Assembly: GCA_015680905.1 (NCBI GenBank)
Contig: CM027383.1
Coordinates: 85,717,001-85,781,000 of the forward strand
DNA length: 64,000 bases
Direction of reading: 5' to 3'
DNA from: Coptis chinensis
Lineage: Eukaryota; Streptophyta; Magnoliopsida; Ranunculales; Ranunculaceae
The notes below the pieces were generated by a model. It did not search any database, had not been told where the DNA came from, and was given only the letters and a program-made list of their open reading frames with translations. Position numbers and translations under genes: made by a program. This document shows, one piece after another, positions 44,889 to 54,829 of the stretch. The first letter of the stretch is position 1, and each line of letters starts with the position of its first letter.

Positions 44889-45652
44889 GATGTCCAGATA
44901 ATTTCTTCTAGGAGAGAGCTGACCTCTTATAGCCTTTCGGCTATGATCGGCTACACCAACATTATTGTTTTTCATATCTTCGATGAGTCCAGATAATTTT
45001 TTCTAGGAGAGAGCCGACCTCTTATAGCCTTTCGCCTATGATCGGCTACACCAACATTATTTTTCTTCATATCTTTGATGAGTCCAGAAATTTTTTTCTA
45101 GGAGAGAGCCGACTTCTTATAGCCTTTCAGCTATGATCAGCTACACCAACATTACTTGTCTTCATATCTTCGATGAGTCTAGACAATTTTTTCTAGGAGA
45201 GAGCCGACCTCTTATAGCCTTTCGGCTATGATCGACTACACCAACATTATTGTTTTTCATATCTTCGATGAGTCCAGATAATTTTTTCTAGGAGAGAGCC
45301 GACTTCTTATAGCCTTTCGCCTATGATCGGCTACACCAACATTATTTTTCTTCATATCTTTGATGAGTCCAGAAAATTTTTTCTAGGAGAGAGCCGACTT
45401 CTTATAGCCTTTTAGCTATGATCGGCTACACCAACATTACTTGTCTTCATATCTTCGATGAGTCCAGACAATTTTTTCTAGGAGAGAGCCGACCTCTTAT
45501 AGCCTTTCGGCTATGATCGACTACACCAACATTATTTTTCTTTATATTTTCGATGAATCCAGATAATTTTTTCTAGGAGAGAGCCGACTACTGATAGCCT
45601 TTCGGCTATGATCGGCTACACCAACATTATTTTTCTTCATATCTTCAATGAG
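44889..45652. repeat. 95-bp tandem array, 8 units, with higher-order structure
   Basis: The marker GGAGAGAGC recurs at 44,911, 45,006, 45,101, 45,196, 45,291, 45,386, 45,481 and 45,576, an exact 95-base step. Diagnostic variants repeat every third unit: ATTATTGTTTTTCAT in units 1 and 4, TTCGCCTATG in 2 and 5, ATTACTTGTCTTCAT in 3 and 6. This gives a 285-bp higher-order repeat. Several units contain ATAGCCTTTCGGCTAT, which can form a stem-loop. Confidence 0.93.
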
Positions 45653-45767
45653 TTGTCAACCACTCCGTTAAGTGATTGGCTGCAAAGTTAACGTGCAAAG
45701 TTAGCAGAAGATTTTCTTCACGTTTAGACTTGTTATCTCATAAAACAATTTCCACTCATCGAAGAAG

Positions 45768-46011
45768 TTGACGTTGAATCATCTTCGAGAAGTTGACGCA
45801 GTTGTTACTTCAGATTGTTATTCTTGCGCTCCAATTGTCGGAGACGATGGTCGACCTGAGTTGATGGATCAGATACATGAATACCCACTCTCTCAGTCGC
45901 AGATGGCCGAGGACCATCAGACTTGGAAAGTGAATTCCCAGCAGAAGGTGAGTGTTGAACTTGTGCGGTAAGAGGGAAACTTTTACCGTTTTTTGTTTTT
46001 CGAGAACCCAT
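45768..46011 (-). pseudogene. Gag-like start of the LTR element
   Basis: On the minus strand, shortly after the primer site, an ATG opens MGSRKTKNGKSFP and a later stretch (VDHRLRQLERKNN) looks like the coiled N-terminal part of plant gypsy gag proteins. Only this short part is recognisable. The family assignment is tentative. Confidence 0.45.
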
Positions 46012-46045
46012 TGACGTAACTTTTGTTTTGTAGTTGAGAGTAGGA

Positions 46046-46064
46046 GCACAGACGGTGCCAAATA
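46046..46064 (-). promoter_or_regulatory. Primer binding site candidate
   Basis: On the minus strand TTTGGCACCGTCTGTGC lies directly after the LTR. It closely resembles the TGGCGCCGTCTGTGGG-type sites of Tat-lineage Ty3/gypsy elements. This sets the element's orientation. Confidence 0.7.
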
Positions 46065-46375
46065 TGATTCAGCAAGATTTGCCAAAACACATCAGTTGAG
46101 GGTCGGAAGTAATGTTTTTGGAGATGGTGAAGGAGATGGTTGTTGGGGAAAGATGAGACTGGACTTCAGTATGAAGTTGCCTACGTACCCAAATGTATTG
46201 CTTGGGATCAAGTCTCGATGGCGTAGTTCTAGAGAATGACGAAGGTTGGATTTTATATGTCGGATTGGTGATAGTTACTTCCTCGTCCTACAATATTCCA
46301 ATTGTGGGATAAAGTTGAAGAACTTGCTGGAGAACCGTCACACGATTTGAAGTTGATTGAAGTGAATCTTAAATG

Positions 46376-46790
46376 CACTACTACAGAAAAGCTCATATAC
46401 CACTATTATTTACAGTGGTAAAAGCCTTTAGCCACTGTTTTCATACCGTGGTAACAACCACCGTGACAAATACTTCTAACAAAACCGTGGGGAAAAATAT
46501 CTCTTATATACCACGGTTTTTAGTAAAACAGTGGTATTAGAATTTACAAACCGTGGTTAATAGCCCGAAAAGTCTGCTATATTCGATGTGAACCGTGGGA
46601 AATATCTCTTATATACCACGGTTGGATACAAACCGTGGGTTATATAAACTGATATATACCACGGTTGGATACAAACCGTGGGTTATATAAACTGATATAT
46701 ACCACGGTTGGATACAAACCGTGGGTTATATAAACTGATATATACCACGGTTGGATACAAACCGTGGTTTATAGTTTTTTTTTTTTTAAA
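46376..46790. repeat. Left subterminal repeats of CACTA-2
   Basis: Many CCGTGG/CCACGG copies. From about 46,631 to 46,760 there are three units of a 43-bp repeat (GGGTTATATAAACTGATATA) that are virtually identical, hence young. Confidence 0.9.
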
Positions 46791-48839
46791 AAAATAAAAT
46801 CCCCTAATTATTTGATTCTAATCATATTCATTCAACCTGCAACCTGTCCATTTTCACCATATATATCCACACTGGATTTAAAAACACATTGCTCAAATAA
46901 GCAATTCATAGTGCAACACAAACAAAAGAAATAAATTTACACATCCAACACAAAGACATTGAATTGCTAAAAGAATTTTGAACTTTTTTGAGTCATCAAT
47001 AATAAAAGAAACATCCAAATTTACTTGTTATATCAAAATAATAATGACCTAACTTGTTGCATCAATAAAAAAAAAACAATCTATTTGTTCTATCTAAAAT
47101 ATCAAAAAAAAATGGTGAGACCAAGCACCACACCTTAATTGGAAAGGGTCAAAACCTAGCTAAGACTCGACGCTTGGCTCGAACGCTCCATTATGCTGGA
47201 TGAATCTAAGAATTTCAAGTCGAACAACATCAAGTTCCTCTTGTGTGTATGTATCTTTGAGGGATAGATTTGTCATCTGCGATCAAAGATAAAAAGTATA
47301 TAATAACTAAATAATGAAGAGTAACACAAAATAGAGAATGCTAGTGTATGACCTAAATATACCTTATTTTCAAAAGAATTATCTAAACAAGCTTCCATTA
47401 TTTCTCTCATAAACTTCATTCGTAATACCCACACTCTTTACTACGAGGGTTGGTAACGGGCCCTAAGTACAAACATGGAAAATATTCATAAGCATATATT
47501 TTTCCAAACACACAAAGTATATATACATAAGAATTTGTTTATTACCATAATCTTCTCCCACTTCACTTTGGACCTTTACTTCCTTTCCCTTCAAGTCTTT
47601 CTATTTTCATGACCGTGACTTCAAAATAAGATCAATGTAAAACCTAATTAGCAAGTAAAAGATAAGCACGTAATGATCTAATTATTTCATATACATACAC
47701 AATCATGACAAACCTGTTAAAATAGATATCCATATCATTAGATGGTAGATTATGCATCGAATCCAACCAATTAAAAGTCATTCAGCGATAAATTAATAGC
47801 AATCAAAACCCAATGTCCACTACAAAAGATCGAGAGGCATGTGTGGTTAAAAAGAAAAATTAGGCATTAAAACTATAATATACATTCCAATGAAAATGAT
47901 AAAACATGGATAGTATTAAAAATATAAGACAATATCCTTACCGGATTATAAGGGATAAGAACAACTCTTTTTCCACTTGTATTCTGCAAGCTCTCCACAA
48001 TAATTTGAGTTTTCTCATTCCCATTAGCTCTTGTGAAAGATAAAGGGTTTACAAATCCGACGACATCACGACAACTCACAAATTCGTCATAAAGAATCCT
48101 AGAGAAAGAAAAATAAAGCAATCATAATTACTAAAACTAAATATGAATATCTAAGATTTACGATAGCACCAACAATGAAATTTTGCAGATATTCTAACCT
48201 CATGTATACCACCAAAATAGCAGCATCTAACCAACCCATGTTACATACATCCATTATATCGCTTTTCTCCATAATGAAACTACCCATATTATCTCCAAAC
48301 AATTCTCCTCCCTCTTTGGAAAATGTATCGAACCTTGGTCCCTGGGCGCCATATTGAGGAATCCCACAAACGAATCTATTGCACCTTGATTATGACTATC
48401 ACTAGTTTGATTTTTACTTCCCTAAATTAAAAATTCAGAACAACCAATTATTAAAAGAGAAGCCAAATTCAGAAATCGATCATATAACTTCATATTAAAG
48501 AATCTTGTTATTTACCTCAATGTCGTCTTTATAATAGACATGGTCCTTTGGCCAAGGAACTTGTGTGCCAAGAGCATCTGCGACATATCTAAGCTCCTCA
48601 TTCACTTGTATAGGAAGAGCAAGGCGGCCGACTTCTTCAGAAACAAGCGATACAACCCTTAACACTAACATTATTGAGTCCCAAAGAGTAACCGTGAATT
48701 TCTTTTCGTTTATTTTCCTCAGATACCAAGCCTTCAAAGAACAATATTTGTTCGCCAACCGCAGCCAAATAACATTCTTTTTTCCTATATAAATGTCTAA
48801 GTATCATAATAAGCACACAACATTATATTTTTAATAACA

Positions 48840-49290
48840 TATTACGTGTAAACTACAATTTACCTCCCCTAGACCAAATGTTTGACCTCGTGTTTTCTTA
48901 TTTGCCTTGTTCACATGATCAAATTGAGCCAAATTACACTCTAGGCCCTACAATTGAAGTATAAATCTTAGAACCATTTTAAAATTATATATATAATGTG
49001 TAAAACACTACTTACCTCTCTGGACCAGATGTTGGACCCCGAAATGATGTTTGACCCCGTGTTTTATTCTTATTTACCTTGTTCACACGATCAGATTGAG
49101 CCAAATTACACTCTAGGCCCTACAATTGAAGTATAAATCTTAGAACCACGCAACATTATTAAAATTATATATATCACGTGTAAAATGCTACTTGCCCGTC
49201 CTAGACCGGATGTTGGCCTCAAAAATGGTGTTAGACCTTCTTGTGTTTTCTTATTTGCTTTGTTACCATGATCTGCTTTGGGCTTTGATG
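48840..49290 (-). repeat. Triplicated exon in CACTA-2 gene 2
   Basis: Three direct copies of a unit of about 160-175 bases (near 48,860, 49,018 and 49,195). Each contains, on the minus strand, a GLECNLAQ-type or related start, VNKANKKTRGQT and a donor. The third copy is the most diverged. Confidence 0.8.
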
Positions 49291-51879
49291 GAGGTTGGGC
49301 TGCCTTCCCATTTTTTTTCAGCTATTAGTCAGAAAAATAAAATTTGTAGTTAGAAGGTCGGAATGTATAAAATGGTTGGGTCAAACTGTTGTTGCACAAA
49401 CACTAGACTTAACGATGAATGATGCACAAATAGATGGCGGGTTACCAATAAAATAAAATAAAATAAACATTCACGGTAGTAACTTACTTTGTCGAGCATT
49501 TTTACTAGTCTACTAGATTGATGTTTGTCAGATGAGTGTATCGTCTGATCAATATTGACACTCGTATTCGTTGTTTGAAGAGATTTTTTCAGATGGTAAG
49601 GAGTTATCTTTGTCCTCCAACCTTCTGACTCTATCCAACAGCAACCTAACGTCTTCCCATGAAGACGGTAGTTTTGGTCCCGTTGCTCTTGAATTGTTGA
49701 TTCCAACTTTGTAACATGTTCCTTTGAGCCACGTTTGTTAACATGGAAATATGTGGTGGGGGTGATCCCCTTTCCAACTGCTCGAGTGCGACCAGGATGC
49801 TCGGGTGTGCCCAATGCTAGAGTTAAGATGTCTTTACTTCCTTCAATAACTACCTTTCCCTCCTCTACTTCCTTAGTCAGCACATCCTTCAATTAAGTTT
49901 TGAAGTAAACAAGGATTTAGCAAATCCAAATCACAACAAGCATTCATGTCTAACATTAAAACATAATAATAAATGATTAGAAAACTTACAATCTTTTCAG
50001 CCACTCTTTCCGTAGCTACTTCAATATATTTTCCTTTTTTTGAGTAAGCTCTTTTCCATATTGAAGGCCTTCGATTTTTTCCATTAAAGGATGGTCCCAA
50101 CTCTTTTTTCTATGGTTACAAAATAATCACACAAATGACAGGGTTAATACGATGCATGTCTTCGAAACTCTTGGTTGAAGGTTTATCATACCCAAACAAA
50201 TTAACAAGTGCCTACATGTATAAATGTTGAGACAGACAATGTACTCACCAATTGTTCTCCAATATCAGCAAATCCCGTCTTGCCCGTCCTATGGTTATAT
50301 ACTTTTGCTGCTCGCCGCTGTGAATTAAGTTTGCTAATTTCCTGGAAAACATGGAATTAGTCGTCTTTAGGAATAAAAAACAATATATAGGTTTAATATG
50401 ATTGGATGTCTTTAATAGTCGAGGAATTAATTATCACAGCACACGTCAAAGGCAATTTGGGGAGGTCACATTCCTATTAACAACCTAGGTTGGCACACAA
50501 TCCTAGACTATCAAAGGGGCTGCCTGAGTTTAGATGTGCAAAAATACCGCTTGTAGATGACATCCTATGACAGCAGCAATTTGGGGAGGTCACATTCCTA
50601 TTAAATGGACAAGTAAAAGAATTTTTAGAGGACCAACTATTTAAAGGTGCTTACTTGTGGTGGGTTTGTGCGCTGATTGATTGCCATGTTGTTAGGGCCT
50701 ATATTGACAACATTCATTGTGTATTTGGAGAACAAAAGAGTGAATGAGACATTTCGAGGAGGCTTAGTCACATTATTTTCATGACTTAATGTTGGCGGCA
50801 TATGCATTTTCATGACTTAATGTTGGCAGGAAGTCACTACTTAGCTCCTAACTCTCCCTGCGCCTAGCTCCAACTCTCACTTGTCATAATGATTTTCATG
50901 ACTTAATGTTGGCGAGGAAGTCACTACTTAGCACTAGCGATAGAGAAGGTTCTATTTACACGCCAGTAGTAGCTACCCTACAAGGAATGCATATATAAAG
51001 ATAGCAGTCACTATCCATAGCTCCAACTCTAGCTCGTCACTCAAGCTCGACAAGACCTCGACTTTAGCTCTGTTATCCTTGTTCGAACATTTCCTAAAAG
51101 TCGACTACAAGTTATAAATCGGAGGGGAAGGCGGCGAAGTCCTTTCCTCAAACCGGCAATGCCCCGGATTTCATCGAACCGGAAGGAGAATCAAAGGTAA
51201 GCCAAAGCTTTTCGCGATAACGTCACTACCCGTTCCCTATAAGCCATAGCTCCTCACTCTTCATCGACGCAACTATAGCTCCTAACTCTCCTCCTCGCCT
51301 AGCTCCAACTCTCACTCGTCATAATAGTTTCGTTTTCGTTCTCTGTTGTAAACAAAATTTTAGTGAGCTTACGCTTGGGGCCCTGTAGCTAATTAAAGCT
51401 TAGAATATAATGGAAGAGCAACCGAGGGAAAAACATTCTTTGGAAGCATTTGTAAGCGGATAAGTGTATGCCGGCTTGTGAACCAAGTGTATGCCGACTT
51501 GTCAAGTGTATGCCGGCTTGTCAAGACCCAAGACTTGCTAATCAACTACAGTCGGTACATTTTCATACAATAGCGCCTGTGTTAAAAACAATCATCAAGC
51601 ATTATGACTGGTGTATAACACTGATTAAAGTGTATGTCAGTTTTTCCAGTTTTTCCAGTTTAAAGTGTATAACTTGCTTTTTCCAACGGGAAGCGGTGTT
51701 TGAAATGTAAAATTTTCAGGCACCATCTCCATTTTCCACAGCGTCAGAGAGTACACTGATGAAGACTAATAAACTGAAGACCCTCTCTACTATCACCATC
51801 ATAGAGTAATCGAAGGTCAGAGTTTTCAGGCAATCGAAGGTCGAGTTTTTGAATACCGTCAGAGTGTACCATCAGAGAG

Positions 51880-52239
51880 TACACAGTTTTCAGGCAATCG
51901 AAGGTCGAGTTTTTGAATACCGTCAGAGTGTACCATCAGAGAGTACACAGCGTCAGAGAGTACACAGTTTTCAGGCAATCGAAGGTCGAGTTTTTGAATA
52001 TTCGATCTGCTACGACTAATAAACTGATGAAGACCCTCTCTACTATCACCATCATAGAGTAATAGTGAATTAAGAGAACTGCAATGTTCAGCTAATAGTA
52101 ATAAAATTCTATCAACTAGGAACATACAGAACTGGAAGTACTTAAGTAGTACCATCCCTTCCACATCAACAAGAGCCTCTACTACCTTTACAAAGACTCT
52201 CTTTCTCTTTGGAATTGCTTGCCAACTCCAACTCTGCAC
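51880..52239 (-). pseudogene. F-box/LRR-like gene fragment
   Basis: A minus-strand stretch reads LLAEHCSSLNSLLLYDGDSR, then EGLHQFISRSR and IQKLDLRLPENC, the pattern of a leucine-rich-repeat C-terminus as in plant F-box/LRR proteins. The IQKLDLRLPENCVLSD segment is repeated by local duplication. No F-box is present. It lies within the patchwork intron. Confidence 0.4.
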
Positions 52240-52500
52240 CGTTTCCGCAGAAGAGTCAGATGAGGCGACAGTAGCAGTATCGTAAGTCCCACCCCGTAGG
52301 GTGAGACAGCCAACGCCTTTACTTCACGCCGCGGATCGCCTCCTTGTACCGAAAGTGCATTTCAAGATAACTCATATTGATAACTTTCCCTGAATCCTGG
52401 GCTCCACTCGAGAATGGTTCTTGGACAAGAGCAGGGGTTGGCGAAGTCCCTCAAAACATAGCCGAACCGAGGAGGTACCATTTATCCTTTTAACCCGATA

Positions 52501-53301
52501 GAACTATGCTAAGTTATTTTTGCATTGAAAAATCCGAAAATGCTGGATTAAATATAATATCCATACTTCATCATTTTTAGTTTGATTGGGATGACCTTCA
52601 TGCATGCTTAGCTAGAAATTGTCCATCATCTTGAATTTTGCCTCACGCTTATATATCACTCTCCCCAATCCCCATCTATACCCGAGTTTGCTTTGGAACC
52701 AAAGCCGGTGAATGTACCGAGGTAATTGAACTTTTCAATTCAAAGCCACAAAGATCGTGCGTGGTCTCAACTCTCTCCCATGTGATTCTCCCCCATTTTT
52801 ATCAACTACTTCGTTCTAGTCTTAAATAATCAATCATGATCTTATAGATAGAATTGCAGACCATATATATCATTCATCAATAACATTCACATTAAATGAC
52901 ATACATTGTTTTCTTCAATAGACGGTTCTCTTAAATGTTAGTAATGCTAATTCTAAGAGCACAAAATCTTAAATTACAAATAAAAGGAAATAGGCAAAAT
53001 GACAAAACAAGATCTGCCAGTAAAACATAAAATTTCTTTCTAATCGCTATACATTTATCGTTGATCTCAAAATAACTAGCTAACGTGGTGCTAGTGTACT
53101 ACACACTTGGCTACATTTATCATTCAACATATATTTTCCCCTAAGCATAGAACAAAATGCAGTTTTCATTTTTATTGTTTGCGAGTTTATTTTGCCTGTA
53201 AATAAAATTTAATTTCAGCAACCTCCAAAATCTCTGACTGAAAAATGACTTTTCTCAGGCAGATTTCCAGCGTGTCGAAGTCTCAAAACTTAGCATAGTT
53301 C
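52501..53301. mobile_element. Mariner-like MITE candidate
   Basis: The ends GAACTATGCTAAGTT and AACTTAGCATAGTTC are perfect 15-bp inverted repeats flanked by TA on both sides, the duplication of Tc1/mariner elements. It is 801 bp and AT-rich, inserted into the organelle-like part of the patchwork intron. No transposase. Confidence 0.7.
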
Positions 53302-54829
53302 TATGTAGTGAATATATCTTTTGCGTCTCCTATTCGTTCCTCCTTGAGTTCATTCACTCAAGAGGAGAGCAGCGGTCTACTGGGATTTTATGGCCTGAAC
53401 GTGTGAGATACGCATTTGATCGGAACAAGTTCTCGTGCATCGATCTTGACACCTTTGAACGGACTTCCCTTTAGCTGCAGCTACAAACAACTCCTTACTT
53501 GCTACCAACTCCTTAATGCCCGGACTTCGCTCCTTCATCGACCGGACTTCGCTTTTGAAGCTACAAACTAGGGACTTGGAACTTGCTAGAGAAACTTCGA
53601 ATTGGCGGCTTCACCAAGCAGATAACAAATGGGGACTACTTGCCCTAGCCACTAGGTATTAGGATACCTTTACGGACTCTTCTAAGACACTTGGCTTCCT
53701 GGGAGTTGACTCTTGCATTCGGCCGGACGGATAGCGACTAACTCATAGATACGAGATACCATACACTAACTAACAGAAAATCCAGTAGAAAGTAAGAGCA
53801 CATGGGCTGAGGTTTTAGAGAAGAAGGCAGTAGGAAGTATCAGAAGATAGAATGCTTGTTAACCATAAATGAATACAGTTATCCAAAACCAATCAAACTA
53901 ACAAAAATAAGTTATCCTAACCTGAAATTTTGGTGTCAGTCTTGACTTCACAAATCTTTCCCAATCTTCCTGTCTAATATTTTTCTCGTGTTTTTTAGGC
54001 GGCTTCAAAAGCTTTTCAGGTTGGTCTTTGTAGGGAGTGATATAGTACCTAGTCAACCGACTCTTGAATTCTTTCCATTTCTCACCAATATCTGAGACAA
54101 CACCCTTCTTTTCGTCTTCTGTCAAGTTGAATTTGGCCTATAAAAAAAGAATAAGCTTTAAAGTTACAATAACCTAAGACTAATTAGACAATTAATAGTA
54201 CAACTGGAGCTATTTACCTTTATAGTATCCCATAACAAGTCTCTCACTTCATCTCCGACAGCATGCCAATTTTCATAATCAACAATAGAGATTCGGGACT
54301 CCGCTAACAAACCTGAGTAGCTTGCCAAATCCTTTCCGCCTTCCCCTATACGTTGACCATCTTCATTGTATTGAACATTCAATAGTTCACCCTCTCTCAT
54401 TTTTGTTATCCTTTTGCATTGAACTGCTCCTCTTCCTGTCCTTTCTACACTTGAATCTTGTGTATTGTTAACTTCCATTGGTGTATCGGAAGTCTCGTCA
54501 ACTCCCATATCTGAATCAGAATCAGAAATTCTCTCTCGGATCCATCTTTGATTTCCTATATACCGAGTATAGACATGAAGACTTTAACCAATAACAACAT
54601 ATGAAATAAGCTAGGTATCAATAACTTGGACAATATTAATTAAACAATAATAAGACAAATGATCATCCATAACATGAATTAAAGTATTAAGGCAAATATA
54701 AATATCAAAGTAGGTATGAATTCACATTTAATAACAATATTCAATAGTCAAATAATAAAGGAACAAACTTGTTCAAACATCCCCATAGAAAGAAAAAAAT
54801 CATAACATGCTCTAACTTAATCGTTAGAG

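Larger units (their letters stand above)
50342..53921 (-). other. Patchwork intron of gene 2 with organelle-like DNA
   Basis: A 3.6-kb intron bounded by CAG/GTTAGG at 53,922 and TTTTCCAG at 50,342. The interior is a mosaic: phrases such as TTTTCATGACTTAATGTTGG, CGCCTAGCTCCAACTCTCAC and CAGGCAATCGAAGGTCGAGT recur in scrambled order within 50,750-52,010. The stretches 50,990-51,330, 52,240-52,498 and 53,304-53,800 have higher GC and a style like plant mitochondrial spacer DNA (GGACTTCGCTCCTTCATCGA). No organelle gene is identifiable, so a mitochondrial origin is only suspected. Confidence 0.5.
47160..54508 (-). pseudogene. CACTA-2 gene 2: Transposase_24, DUF8039-like and Ulp1-like protease
   Basis: The minus-strand ATG at 54,508 opens MGVDETSDTPMEVNNTQ. 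A plant En/Spm Transposase_24 region follows (GEGGKDLASYSGLLAESRIS; KWKEFKSRLTRYYITPYKDQ; WERFVKSRLTPKFQ). After a 3.6-kb intron (50,342-53,921) comes QRRAAKVYNHRTGKTGFADI, then IKxxLALGTPEHPGRTRAVG near 49,800. A later region (LPIQVNEELRYVADALGTQV) is like DUF8039. The C-terminus resembles a C48/Ulp1 SUMO-protease fold (MGWLDAAILVVYM; RVVLIPYNP) and ends with TYTQEELDVV before a stop at 47,160. The catalytic H/D/C set could not be verified. Such products bind element ends or process SUMO by family analogy. Frames are broken in places. Confidence 0.7.

Noticed and set aside
38799-46064. Plus-strand orientation of the LTR element
   Set aside because: The primer-site-like sequence borders the right LTR and the purine tract borders the left LTR only when read on the minus strand.
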